DNA of 64,000 bases from Gemmatimonas sp. UBA7669 (GTDB lineage: Bacteria > Gemmatimonadota > Gemmatimonadetes > Gemmatimonadales > Gemmatimonadaceae), in NCBI RefSeq assembly GCF_002483225.1, contig NZ_DLHL01000016.1:1-64000 (forward strand), given 5' to 3'. The notes under the pieces were generated by a model, which ran no database searches, was not told where the DNA came from, and saw nothing but the letters and a program-made list of their open reading frames with translations. The translations under genes and the position numbers were made by a program. Of this stretch, positions 33,596 through 42,164 are shown piece after piece; position 1 is the first letter of the stretch, and every line of letters begins with the position of its first letter.

Positions 33596-34963
33596 ATGCG
33601 GTCCCCCTCGTCCGTGTCCGTCGCTGTGGTGGCCGTGGCCACTGCCGTGTTTGCCACACAAGTCTCGCGCGCCACGCCACCCCTGGTGGCGCAGGATGCG
33701 GTGCCCACGTTTGCGAAAGACGTGGCACCCATTCTGTACCGCAACTGTGTGTCCTGTCATCGTCCCGGGGGACTTGGCCCCTTCTCGCTGCTCGACTACG
33801 ACAGCGCGCGTGCCAATGTGGACGACGTGGCCAGCGCGGTGGCCGATGGCTACATGCCGCCCTGGCACGCTGACGGGCCGCGCGAGGTGTTCAGCAACGA
33901 TCGTCGCTTGACGGAGCTCGAGAAGTCCGTCATTGCGCGTTGGGCCAAGGGCGGCGCGCGCCCCGGCAATCTCAAGCAGTTGCCGCCGCGGCCCAGCTTT
34001 GCCACTGGTTGGGAGCTGGGTACGCCGGATGCCGTGGTGGAGATGCCCGAATCGTTCACGGTACCGGCCAGCGGCACGGTGGACTATCAGTACTTCGAGA
34101 TTCCCACGGGCTTCACGGAAGACAAGTGGGTGACGGCCATCGAGTTCATGCCGGGAGCGCGGGAAGTCGTGCACCATGTGCTCGTGTACGCCAAGGTGCC
34201 CGCGCCCTCGGCACCTGTGGTGAACACGGCGGGTGCGGCGCCCTCGCGCCCCGCCGCTGCGCCTGCTTCGAGGCCGCGTCCACTGTTCGAGAACAAGGCC
34301 GAATACGAAACACCACCGGATCCGCCGCGTCAGCCCGGCGACAAGCATCCGCCGCCACGTCAGCTCGGTCAGCTCATTGGTGGGACCGCGCCCGGCACGA
34401 ACGCGATGTACATGCCGGAAGGCACGGCCATTCGCCTGCGTGCCGGAACCGTGATCACGTTCCAGATGCACTACACGGCGCACGGGCACGAGATGAGTGA
34501 TCGCACGAAGATCGGCTTCCGCTTTGCCAAGGCGCCGCCGCGCGAAGAGATGCGCATGAGCGCCTTCATCAACGGCCAGTTCACCCTGCCCGCCGGGGCG
34601 AAGGATGTGCCGGTGCGCACGGAACTCGAGCCCACGGACACCGTGCAGATTTACGGGCTGCTGCCGCACACACATCTGCGCGGCACGCGCTGGAAGTACG
34701 AGCTGCGCTTACCCGATGGCAGCACCCAGCCCGTGCTCGACATTCCGCGCTACGACTTCAACTGGCAGACGTACTATTTCTTCAACAAGCCACTCACCAT
34801 TCCGCCCGGCGCGAAACTCGTGAGCACGGCGTGGTACGACAACTCCGCGTCCAACAAGCACAACCCCGACGCCACGAAGGATGTGCGCTGGGGCGACCAG
34901 ACCTGGGAGGAGATGCAGTACACGGCGTTCCTGTATACCGTGCCCTCCCGCCGCTCCCGGTAG
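33596..34963 (+). CDS. Cytochrome c fused to copper type II monooxygenase-like domain
   Basis: 455 residues. A signal peptide (VAVVAVATAVFATQ) precedes a heme site, NCVSCH, with C51, C54 and H55. Further on are the copper-ligand motifs of the peptidylglycine monooxygenase-like fold, in order: VVHHVLVY near 192, FQMHYTAHGHE near 290, LPHTHLRG near 359 and EEMQYTAF near the C-terminus. These match the two-histidine, His, His-x-His and Met ligand pattern of the copper type II ascorbate-dependent family. A Pro-rich insert separates the first two. The protein is extracytoplasmic and could pass electrons from heme to copper within one chain; substrate unknown. The divergent neighbour is the histidine phosphatase. 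Confidence 0.82.
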   Translation: MRSPSSVSVAVVAVATAVFATQVSRATPPLVAQDAVPTFAKDVAPILYRNCVSCHRPGGLGPFSLLDYDSARANVDDVASAVADGYMPPWHADGPREVFSNDRRLTELEKSVIARWAKGGARPGNLKQLPPRPSFATGWELGTPDAVVEMPESFTVPASGTVDYQYFEIPTGFTEDKWVTAIEFMPGAREVVHHVLVYAKVPAPSAPVVNTAGAAPSRPAAAPASRPRPLFENKAEYETPPDPPRQPGDKHPPPRQLGQLIGGTAPGTNAMYMPEGTAIRLRAGTVITFQMHYTAHGHEMSDRTKIGFRFAKAPPREEMRMSAFINGQFTLPAGAKDVPVRTELEPTDTVQIYGLLPHTHLRGTRWKYELRLPDGSTQPVLDIPRYDFNWQTYYFFNKPLTIPPGAKLVSTAWYDNSASNKHNPDATKDVRWGDQTWEEMQYTAFLYTVPSRRSR

Positions 34964-35022
34964 TTCCGCTCCCGCCGTCTCGCGTGCAGTCCCTTCCCGC
35001 CCCTCTCCTTACGCCGTCCACC

Positions 35023-35901
35023 TTACGCAGTTCGTTCGTTCTCCAGTAGCACACGCTTTCTCTCCAACCCCCATCGATAGCCCCCCAACCCTCCATCCGC
35101 CCGCAGCGCGCGGTGACACGGCACCAGCACCGCAATCCGGTTGGCGCCACAGGCACTGCCCACCGCGCGTACCGCGTCCGGATGCCCGATTTCCTCGGCG
35201 ATCTCACCGTAGCTCACCACGCGCCCCGGCTTCACGCTCAGCAGAAAGCGCCACACCTTGATCTGAAACGCCGTGCCGCGCAGATCGAGCGGCAGCGCCG
35301 GACTTGGGGCGCGGTCCAGCACGTGTGCCTGCAGCGCGTCCATCCAGGCGTCGAGCGGTTCGCGCGCGGCCTCTGACGCGGGCACCAGCTCCGCGCGCGG
35401 GAACTGCGCGCTCAGGCGCGCCACGAGCTCCGCGCCGTCATCGCCGAACTCCACCTGACACACACCGCGCGCCGTGGCGGCCATGAGCAGCGCACCGAAG
35501 GCCGTGTCACGCACGGCATAGGTGATGACTTCACCCGCACCACCGGCGCGATACGCCTGCGGTGTCATGCCCAGCCCGCCGGTCACTTGCTCGTAGACGC
35601 GGCTGGTGCTGCCATAGCCGGACTCGAAGGTGGCATCGAGCACCGAATGTCCCTCCCGCAGCTTCGTCTTGAAGTGCGTGAGACGCTGCGCCGACTGATA
35701 GGCCTTGGGACTCACCCCCATCACGCGCACAAACTCCCGCTGCAGGTGTGACGGACTCATCGCCGCCTCGCGGGCCAGCCGCGACAGGGGCAAGGGCTCA
35801 TCTGCGTGCGCGGCAATGAACGCGGCCAGGCGTTCCATGCGCGCGACCAACTCGGGAGTTGGCTCAGTGCTCGGGGCGGGCAAAACGGGGCGGTTGGGCA
35901 T
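35023..35901 (-). CDS. AraC-type DNA-binding / methylated-DNA cysteine methyltransferase fusion (Ada-like)
   Basis: 292 residues. An AraC helix-turn-helix pair is at about 20-120 (PLSRLAREAAMSPSHLQREF). The Ogt/AGT domain follows, ending in the active-site motif VLVPCHRALRADGGLGGYRW and preceded by FQIKVWRFLLSVKPGRVVSY. The methyl-acceptor cysteine is in PCHR. The N-terminal zinc domain of E. coli Ada, which repairs phosphotriesters and triggers induction, is missing, so the sensing step must differ. GAGGA lies six bases before ATG 35901. It is divergent from the serine hydrolase gene and converges with the cytochrome-monooxygenase gene. Role: O6-alkylguanine repair with possible promoter binding. 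Confidence 0.92.
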   Translation of the reverse strand: MPNRPVLPAPSTEPTPELVARMERLAAFIAAHADEPLPLSRLAREAAMSPSHLQREFVRVMGVSPKAYQSAQRLTHFKTKLREGHSVLDATFESGYGSTSRVYEQVTGGLGMTPQAYRAGGAGEVITYAVRDTAFGALLMAATARGVCQVEFGDDGAELVARLSAQFPRAELVPASEAAREPLDAWMDALQAHVLDRAPSPALPLDLRGTAFQIKVWRFLLSVKPGRVVSYGEIAEEIGHPDAVRAVGSACGANRIAVLVPCHRALRADGGLGGYRWGLERKRVLLENERTA

Positions 35902-36010
35902 GGATGTCCTCGGGAAATGTGCAGGGAACCTGCACACAAACCAATTGTATGCCCGAGCTGGCAGCACTCCGATTCTTGCGGGATTGCGCGGCAGCCCGCA
36001 GATCCTTGGT

Positions 36011-37627
36011 ATGTCCACTCCCCGCCGCACCCGCCTCAGCCTCCCCGCACAGCTCCGTGCCACCGCCCTGTACCTGAGTCTGACAGCCGTGGCCGCAGCG
36101 CCAGACGTATCGGCTCAGTCCAGCGTCGCCCCACCCGCCGCCTTTCGCGACCCCAACCGGCTCGCCACGCTGCGCCGTGCCATGCCGGCCGTGGACAGCG
36201 TCATGCGTCGCTTCATGGCGCAGAGCCGCGTGCCCGGTATCGCCTATGGTGTGGTGGTAGACGGACAACTGCTGCATGTGGCCGCGCACGGTCTGCGCGA
36301 TGTGCCGCGCAACGCTACCGTGGACACGAGCACGGTGTTTCGCATTGCGAGCATGACCAAGAGCTTTACGGCGCTCGCCATTCTGCAGTTGCGTGATGCA
36401 GGCAAGCTGGCGCTCGACGAGCCGGCCGAGCGCTATGTGCCCGAGCTGAAGTTGCTCAAGTATCCCACCAGCGATGCGCCGCGCATTACCGTGCGGCATC
36501 TGCTCACCCACGCTGCGGGCTTTCCCGAGGACAATCCCTGGGGCGACCAGCAGTTGTCGGCCAGTGAAGCGGATCTGTCGCGCATGATGCGCGCGGGCAT
36601 TCCGTTCTCGAATGTGCCTGGCGTGGCCTATGAGTACAGCAATTTCGGCTTTGCCATCCTCGGCCGCATTGTGGTGAACGTGAGCGGCAAACCCTACGCG
36701 CGCTATCTGCGCGAGCACATCCTGCAGCCGCTGGGCATGACGTCCACCACCATGGAGTCGGCCGAGGTGCCAGAATCACGGCGCGCACATGGATATCGAC
36801 TGCAGGACGGCCAATGGCTGGAGGAACCAGCGCTGCCCGACGGATCCTTCGGCGCCATGGGTGGCATGCTCACGTCCAGTGCCGACCTCTCGCGCTGGGT
36901 GGCGCTCATGCTGAGTGCATGGCCGCCGCGCGACGACGAGGAGTCACCGGTACTCAAGCGTTCCTCGTTGCGCGAGATGCAGCAGGTGTGGCGTAACGCG
37001 CCGGCCTCGGCCTCGCTCAGCAACGGCAGCCTGTCACTCAACAGTGGCGGCTATGCCTATGGCCTGCGCGTTTCGCAGAACTGCCTCTTCAACCACATCG
37101 TGGCACACTCGGGTGGTCTGCCCGGCTACGGCTCACAAATGCGCTGGCTGCCGGAACACGGCGTGGGCATCATTGCGCTGGGCAATCTCACCTACACCGG
37201 CTGGGGTGGGCCCATCGATCAGGCGCTCGAGGTGTTGCAGCGTGCCGGAGCGCTCGAACCGCGCGTGGTGCAGCCCGCGCCCGTGCTGACCGCCATGCAG
37301 CAGCAGGTGACGCGACTTGTGCAGCGCTGGGACACGGCGCTGGCCGACAGCATCGCGGCCATGAATCTCTATCGCGACGAAAGCGCCCCACGTCGTGCCG
37401 CACAGATTGCGAAACTGGTGGACGCGGCCGGAGGCCAGTGCGAGCCCGAGGGCGAGATCCTGGCGGAGAATGCTCTGCGTGGTGTGTGGAAGCTGCGTTG
37501 CGCCAACGGGGCGCTGCGCGTGGGCATCACGCTCGCGCCCACGGTGCCGGCGCGCGTGCAACAACTCACCGTCACCAGCATGCCGCGAGACGGCAGCGTA
37601 CGCTTTGCTCCAAGCTGCCGTCAGTGA
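36011..37627 (+). CDS. Exported beta-lactamase-family serine hydrolase
   Basis: 538 residues. A signal peptide (ATALYLSLTAVAAAPDVSAQ) precedes a class C/PBP4-type domain with SxxK in IASMTKSFTALAIL, YxN in YEYSNFGF, and HSGG in VAHSGGLPGYGS. The C-terminal region from about 430 is an extra domain with two cysteines (GGQCEPEGE and KLRCANG). Members include D-aminopeptidases, esterases and PBPs; true beta-lactamase activity is not implied. The open frame upstream of 36011 is antisense to the Ada-like gene, so ATG 36011, just before the signal peptide, is preferred. Confidence 0.9.
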   Translation: MSTPRRTRLSLPAQLRATALYLSLTAVAAAPDVSAQSSVAPPAAFRDPNRLATLRRAMPAVDSVMRRFMAQSRVPGIAYGVVVDGQLLHVAAHGLRDVPRNATVDTSTVFRIASMTKSFTALAILQLRDAGKLALDEPAERYVPELKLLKYPTSDAPRITVRHLLTHAAGFPEDNPWGDQQLSASEADLSRMMRAGIPFSNVPGVAYEYSNFGFAILGRIVVNVSGKPYARYLREHILQPLGMTSTTMESAEVPESRRAHGYRLQDGQWLEEPALPDGSFGAMGGMLTSSADLSRWVALMLSAWPPRDDEESPVLKRSSLREMQQVWRNAPASASLSNGSLSLNSGGYAYGLRVSQNCLFNHIVAHSGGLPGYGSQMRWLPEHGVGIIALGNLTYTGWGGPIDQALEVLQRAGALEPRVVQPAPVLTAMQQQVTRLVQRWDTALADSIAAMNLYRDESAPRRAAQIAKLVDAAGGQCEPEGEILAENALRGVWKLRCANGALRVGITLAPTVPARVQQLTVTSMPRDGSVRFAPSCRQ

Positions 37628-37643
37628 GCGTACACCAGCCTGT

Positions 37644-37943
37644 TCAGTCGTCTCGTAGGCCCAGACCACCGACCGGCTCCATCTCGAACCGCTCGCCAAA
37701 CCCGGCAATGAGGGGCATGGCGCGCTGGATGACGGCGCGCACCTCGGGGATCTGCAGCGAGGCCGCGTGAGAGGCCTTGCTGGTCCAGACCTCGGTTACC
37801 CAAATGGCGTCGGCGTTCTCCACGTCACGCCCCACGACATAACTGCGGCAACCCGGCATGTCCGATGACGCCTCCAGCATCAACGCAATCAGCGCGTCAC
37901 GCTGTCCCGGCTTGGCGATCATCTTGCCCATCAGTCCGTACAT
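37644..37943 (-). CDS. Antibiotic biosynthesis monooxygenase (ABM) domain protein
   Basis: 99 residues from ATG 37943, chosen because GGAG lies nine bases upstream and the ABM family opens with MYGLMGKM. YVVGRDVENADAIWVTEVW and SHAASLQIPEV are typical ABM strands and helix. These small dimeric ferredoxin-like proteins include quinol or heme monooxygenases, but many have no assigned reaction. The upstream flank is the repeat cluster at 38000-38440, so its promoter lies within repeated DNA. Confidence 0.82.
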   Translation of the reverse strand: MYGLMGKMIAKPGQRDALIALMLEASSDMPGCRSYVVGRDVENADAIWVTEVWTSKASHAASLQIPEVRAVIQRAMPLIAGFGERFEMEPVGGLGLRDD

Positions 37944-37995
37944 GGTTTGCATCTCCATCGGTTCTGGTTTCGGATCTTCCAGGATTGTAGTGGGT

Positions 37996-38440
37996 TCCAC
38001 CCAATCCGCGACAAAGAGGTAGACAAGAACTGTAGTGCTCTGCGAACTCTGCGCCCTCGTTTCCTCTGCGTGAGCTGTTGACGGTCCGGCCGCGGCACCG
38101 GCACTCGTTGCATCCGAGAGTTGGCTAGCTGCTCATGCACAGAAGAGGACGAAAGGAGGGCGCAGAGAGAAGCCGTCTGGGTCAAACTGCCTTGTCGCGG
38201 ATGACGCGGATTGGGCGGAAACCACACGGATCAGAAATGAGGATCCATCAAGAACAGTGACGATGCCCCGGTTTAGTGGACACCGGGGTAAATCAGCGCT
38301 CGCGAGGAACAACGCGAACACGCGCCGCTTGACGGAGCCCACTACAAGCTCGTAAGAGCCCCCTTCCTTATCCGTGTGGCTTCCGCCCAATCCGCGTCAT
38401 CCGCGACAAGGCAGGTAGACAGCAACTGCAGTGCTTTGCG
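37996..38440. repeat. Low-G+C repeat cluster with duplicated gene end and long inverted repeat
   Basis: This gene-free stretch holds several related repeats. The 31 bases 38067-38097 are identical to 38458-38488, which are the 3' end of the MFS gene. The flanking words (CCCAATCCGCG, GTAGAC, GTAGTGCT or GCAGTGCT) are shared in the same order, making an imperfect direct repeat of about 95 bases. A 45-base arm at 38187-38231 is inverted at 38370-38414 with one mismatch. A short hairpin, CCCCGGT/ACACCGGGG, lies between the arms at 38265-38287. G+C is about half at 38221-38280. This looks like a decayed mobile element or a rearrangement scar. No protein is supported here. Confidence 0.75.
38187..38414. 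repeat. MITE-like 228-bp element with 45-bp inverted ends
   Basis: The two ends, 38187-38231 and 38370-38414, are complementary at 44 of 45 positions. The interior carries GCCCCGGTTTAGTGGACACC near 38264, which resembles the ends of IS3-family elements. No target-site duplication is visible at the flanks (GTCAAA left, GTAGAC right). It lies downstream of the MFS gene on the minus strand and may also serve as a terminator. Confidence 0.55.
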
Positions 38441-38441
38441 A

Positions 38442-39683
38442 TCACGTGCCGTTCATTTGCGTGAGCTGTTGACGGTCCGGCCGCGGCAGCCCGCCCTGCA
38501 CCAGCGTGCGATCGCGTGACACCCAAGCCAACTGCGCAAGAATGGCCGCCCCGGTGCCCACCAGCAGCCACTCGATGCGCACCACTTCGGCCAGGGGACC
38601 GAACAGCAGCATGCCGAGGGGCATCATGGAGGTTTGCAGCATGCTGAACACGCCCATCACGCGCCCCAGCATTTCGGGCTCCGATTGCTCCTGCACCAGC
38701 ACCATGGCGGCAGTGTTGTAGAAGGGCAGCGCCACCCCGAACACGCCCATGGGCACCAGATAGACCCAGAAGTTGGGCATGAAACCCAGGAGCAGCGTGC
38801 AGGTGCCCATGATGGCCGTCGCCAGAAACATGGTGTGCACGCGATTGCTGAAGCCGCCCCACGACGAAATGACCGCGCCGCCGATCATCATGCCCACCGA
38901 GAACACCATCTCGATGGCCGTAAGTCGCCACACTTCCGAACCAAAGCTCCGCGTGACCTGCAGCGGCGTGAGAAAGGCCGCCGGCGCAATGAGCACCAGC
39001 AGTACGCCGACGAACAGAAAGTAGGCGACAAAGAACGCATGCCCACGGATGTACGAGAACCCCGCGCGCAGATCGTCGAAGTACGAAACGGTGACCGGCC
39101 CGGCGGCCCGCTCGTGTGGCGGCACGTGAACCAGGAACGCCAGCAGCGCAATCGCCACCACGGCCGTGCACACGTCCAGCAGAAATACCCACTGCAGCGG
39201 CCACACCGACATGAGGAAGCCCGCCAGCACCGGCGCGCCGAAGAACGTGGCCGACTGAATGGTGCTGGAAATGCCATTCACCCGCGTCAGTTGATCGGCC
39301 GGCACAAACTGCGGCAGAAAAGCCCCGACGGCCGGCATCTGAATGGCCTGACCCACCGCGCGCACGGCGGCCGTGATCATGATGAGCGTGAGCGACTGTC
39401 CGCCGGTCTGCAGCACCAAGGCCAGCAGCAAGGTCACGAGCGCAATGCTGCCGTCGGAGATCATCAGCAGGCGCTTGCGGTCCAGGCGATCGGCCCACAC
39501 ACCGGCGAACGGCGACACCAGAAACGCCGGTACAAAGCCGCACAGAATGTACACGGTCATGAGCACGCCCGACTTGGTCGTCAGGGTGACGTGCCACATG
39601 AGCGCGTATTGCACCAGCGCGGTGCCGAACAACGACAGCGCCTGGCTGGTGAGGAAAATGGCGGTGGTGCGCTTCCAGGACAT
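38442..39683 (-). CDS. MFS exporter (EntS/DHA3-like)
   Basis: 413 residues with twelve hydrophobic segments. Loop 2-3 carries FAGVWADRLDRKRLLMISDG, the MFS motif A of the DHA3 group that includes enterobactin exporter EntS and macrolide efflux proteins. LTRVNGISSTIQSATFFGAP and SEPEMLGRVMGVFSMLQT are also typical. The last residues (RPDRQQLTQMNGT) are encoded by DNA that is duplicated downstream. Substrate unknown; efflux of a drug or siderophore is plausible by family. Confidence 0.9.
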   Translation of the reverse strand: MSWKRTTAIFLTSQALSLFGTALVQYALMWHVTLTTKSGVLMTVYILCGFVPAFLVSPFAGVWADRLDRKRLLMISDGSIALVTLLLALVLQTGGQSLTLIMITAAVRAVGQAIQMPAVGAFLPQFVPADQLTRVNGISSTIQSATFFGAPVLAGFLMSVWPLQWVFLLDVCTAVVAIALLAFLVHVPPHERAAGPVTVSYFDDLRAGFSYIRGHAFFVAYFLFVGVLLVLIAPAAFLTPLQVTRSFGSEVWRLTAIEMVFSVGMMIGGAVISSWGGFSNRVHTMFLATAIMGTCTLLLGFMPNFWVYLVPMGVFGVALPFYNTAAMVLVQEQSEPEMLGRVMGVFSMLQTSMMPLGMLLFGPLAEVVRIEWLLVGTGAAILAQLAWVSRDRTLVQGGLPRPDRQQLTQMNGT

Positions 39684-39713
39684 TGCAGGCCGGATGGCAG
39701 AGTGAACCCGCAG

Positions 39714-40997
39714 CTACAACACCGGCGCCCGCCACTCCGGAATCCAGGCGTCAGTCAAGGAACAGCGTTGGTCGGGGGAGAACGGTATGACCAGTTCCGC
39801 GAACCCGCCACCCACACCGAAACGCACATCACTGAGAACTACCGTACCGTCGCCACGCTCCTGCCACGCGGGCGCCCGCATGAAACGCAGCGCGGCGGCA
39901 AACTCGCAGCGCTCGGCGGCCAGTCCCAGCATATCGCTCATGGGCTTGAGCCAGCTCGTGCGCCACTGCACGGCTGTGGTGCTGGCAAACGGGATCACCG
40001 TCGTGGCCTCGGGCAGTGCCTTGAGTACGTCACCACCCAAGCGACTCGAGACAGGATAGTTGGCCGCGCATGACGCCGGCGTGCGCCCCGACCACGCCCA
40101 CGGGGCCACGAGCACGGTGGTCAGGCGGTGAAACTGCCCGTCATTCGTGACCGCCATGCCAGCCCAGCAGGTCGGATCACCGGGCGCAGGATTGAGAATC
40201 ACGTCCCGCACCAGGTCCGCACCCTCCGCCGACGCGCTGGCACGCACCAGCGCTTCAGCTTTGCTGGACGCCAGCGTAAACGTCAGGGTGACCAGCACCC
40301 AGGCCACCAGTCCGCTGGCCACGCGTCGCGTGGGAGTCCAGAACCGTTGCGCCACCAGCCAGAGCACAGCAAACACGGTGAGCAACACCGCAACCGGCCG
40401 CACCACCTGACCCAGCCCCCAGCTTGCCGCGAGAATGACAACGAGCAACACCCCGAGCAGCACCGGGGCCCAGCGACTGCGCCGCGCGAACATCACGGCC
40501 GGAATGGCAACGACCCAGAGCCAGGGCTCCACAATGAACACCGCGTCGCCGTAGTACCAGCGATTGTCGAATGGCCAGAACGGATGCACACCGTAACTGT
40601 TGGTCCAGTCGAGCAGGATATGCGACAGCGTGCCGAGCAACGCCAACAGCAGCAAGGGCCGCGAGCCGTCTCGCGTGAGCCAGGTTCGTTCGTCCTCACT
40701 GGCACCACGTTTCAGCCACCACTGCGCCACCAGCCACAACAGCAGCGCACCCACTACTGCCCACACGATGGTGTGCGTGTGTCCACGGTGATGCAGCAGA
40801 TAGCCCAGCTTGCCCATGCCAAGCACGGAGCCGGAGTATACAAGGTCGCTGTCCGGCAACTCGGCAGCCACAATGCCGAGCACCGACGCCACGGCAGCAA
40901 ATTTGTGCGGCACTCGGCCGGGATGACGTGATGACACCCACGTCGTAGTGGCGTCGGCCAGCAGCATTCCGGCCAGCGCATGCGTTACGTTATCCAC
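39714..40997 (-). CDS. YdjM/DUF457-type membrane-bound metal-dependent hydrolase
   Basis: 427 residues. The start is a GTG at 40997 giving DNVTHALAGMLLAD, the usual N-terminus. HHRGHTHTIVWA and HILLDWTNSYGVHPFWPFDN, then WYYGDAVFIVEPWLW, are the histidine/aspartate motifs of the family. About eight helices occupy residues 60-290; the last 150 residues are a soluble extracytoplasmic part with cysteines (DPTCWAGM, PASCAANY, QRCSLTD). Members are called LexA-regulated membrane hydrolases, but the substrate is undefined. It is divergent from the ECF sigma gene. Confidence 0.85.
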   Translation of the reverse strand: MDNVTHALAGMLLADATTTWVSSRHPGRVPHKFAAVASVLGIVAAELPDSDLVYSGSVLGMGKLGYLLHHRGHTHTIVWAVVGALLLWLVAQWWLKRGASEDERTWLTRDGSRPLLLLALLGTLSHILLDWTNSYGVHPFWPFDNRWYYGDAVFIVEPWLWVVAIPAVMFARRSRWAPVLLGVLLVVILAASWGLGQVVRPVAVLLTVFAVLWLVAQRFWTPTRRVASGLVAWVLVTLTFTLASSKAEALVRASASAEGADLVRDVILNPAPGDPTCWAGMAVTNDGQFHRLTTVLVAPWAWSGRTPASCAANYPVSSRLGGDVLKALPEATTVIPFASTTAVQWRTSWLKPMSDMLGLAAERCEFAAALRFMRAPAWQERGDGTVVLSDVRFGVGGGFAELVIPFSPDQRCSLTDAWIPEWRAPVL

Positions 40998-41088
40998 GAC
41001 AGCTTTACTCGCCGATTCGCACGAAAGTGTCAAGTCGCCGACCGGGTTTGGTCTGGCCCGCCCACCGTCTGCCGTCAGTCTGCTGCCA

Positions 41089-42093
41089 ATGGCTCCTGAT
41101 CTCGAACCGCATCGCCCGCGACTCACGGCACACTGCTACCGCATGCTCGGCTCGCTTACCGACGCCGAAGACGCGGTGCAGGAGACCCTGCTCCGGGCCT
41201 GGAAGGCACGCGAGGCGTTCGATGGACGGGCGGCCGTCTCCACCTGGCTGCACCGCATTGCCACCAACGTGTGCCTGGACGCGCTGAGTGGGCGCTCACC
41301 GCGCTATCGGCCCATCGACATGGGCCCGGCCGGTACCACTGCCGACGAATTGCGTACACGTGAACGCACGCACTGGCTCGAGCCCGTCCCGGATCTGGCC
41401 GCCATCGCCGCCGACGACGATCCGCACGAGCAGGCGGTGCAGCGCGAAGGCATCCGTCTCGCGTTCGTGGCGGCGCTGCAATACCTGCCGCCACGTCAGC
41501 GGGCGGCGCTGCTGCTCATGCAGGTACTGAACTGGTCGGCCGCCGAGGTGGCGGAGTGTCTCGACATGACCGTCGCCGCGGTCAACAGCGCCGTGCAGCG
41601 TGCGCGGGCCACGCTGGCGGAACGCCGTGAGGACGCCACGCTCGATCGCATTGCGGCGCTCGCGTCGGCTGAGCATGGCCGCAGTGTCGTGACCACACTG
41701 TCGGCAGACCAGCACCAGCTCGTGCAGCAGTTCGTGGAGGCCTTCGAGGCCTACGACATCACGCGATTCATTCAATTGCTGCGTGATGACGTGACGCTCT
41801 GCATGCCGCCCATTGATCTCTGGCTTCAGGGGCCCCAGAACGTGGGCGAGTGGATGCTCGGCCGCGGCATTGGCTGCCGCGGCTCGGTGCTTCGTCCGGT
41901 CGCGGCCTGTGGCCAGGTGGCCTTTGCGCAGTACAAGCACGGCGGGGCAGACCCGTGGGCGCTGGTCGTGCTGGATTTGGACGGTGACCGCATCAGCGGC
42001 CTCACCTACTTCCTCGACACCGAAACGCTGTTCCCGCGCTTCCGGGTACCACTCCGGCTCGAGGCCAACGAGGGCCAGATCGTCGAGCGATGA
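41089..42093 (+). CDS. ECF sigma factor with C-terminal SnoaL-like domain (SigG/SigJ type)
   Basis: 334 residues from ATG 41089. Region 2 is HCYRMLGSLTDAEDAVQETL, with VSTWLHRIATNVCLDAL. Region 4 is LPPRQRAALLLMQVLNWSAA, then VAECLDMTVAAVNSAVQRAR. The C-terminal 110 residues (QFVEAFEAYDITRFIQLLRD to PWALVVLDLDGDRISGLTYF) form an NTF2/SnoaL-like fold. In this sigma group the extra domain replaces an anti-sigma factor as the controller. No anti-sigma gene is nearby. The next gene is a VOC protein within 72 bases, possibly a target. Confidence 0.9.
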   Translation: MAPDLEPHRPRLTAHCYRMLGSLTDAEDAVQETLLRAWKAREAFDGRAAVSTWLHRIATNVCLDALSGRSPRYRPIDMGPAGTTADELRTRERTHWLEPVPDLAAIAADDDPHEQAVQREGIRLAFVAALQYLPPRQRAALLLMQVLNWSAAEVAECLDMTVAAVNSAVQRARATLAERREDATLDRIAALASAEHGRSVVTTLSADQHQLVQQFVEAFEAYDITRFIQLLRDDVTLCMPPIDLWLQGPQNVGEWMLGRGIGCRGSVLRPVAACGQVAFAQYKHGGADPWALVVLDLDGDRISGLTYFLDTETLFPRFRVPLRLEANEGQIVER

Positions 42094-42164
42094 ATTCCGC
42101 GGGGCCCGGGTGTCCAAGCTCCAGCAACATCCCGAGTCTGTCCACCACCAACGGAGTGTGCCCT

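Noticed and set aside
37931..38227. 98-codon frame ending with the MFS-like tail RPDRQQLTQ
   Set aside because: It is produced by the duplicated MFS end inside repeat DNA; there is no start signal or domain.
38187..38414. tRNA or structured RNA gene in the inverted-repeat element
   Set aside because: The long arms do not form a cloverleaf and there is no CCA or anticodon arm; a repeat is the simpler reading.
38368..39735. Open frame of 455 codons in another frame of the MFS gene
   Set aside because: Same strand but shifted; the MFS frame has clear membrane helices and motif A, this one does not.
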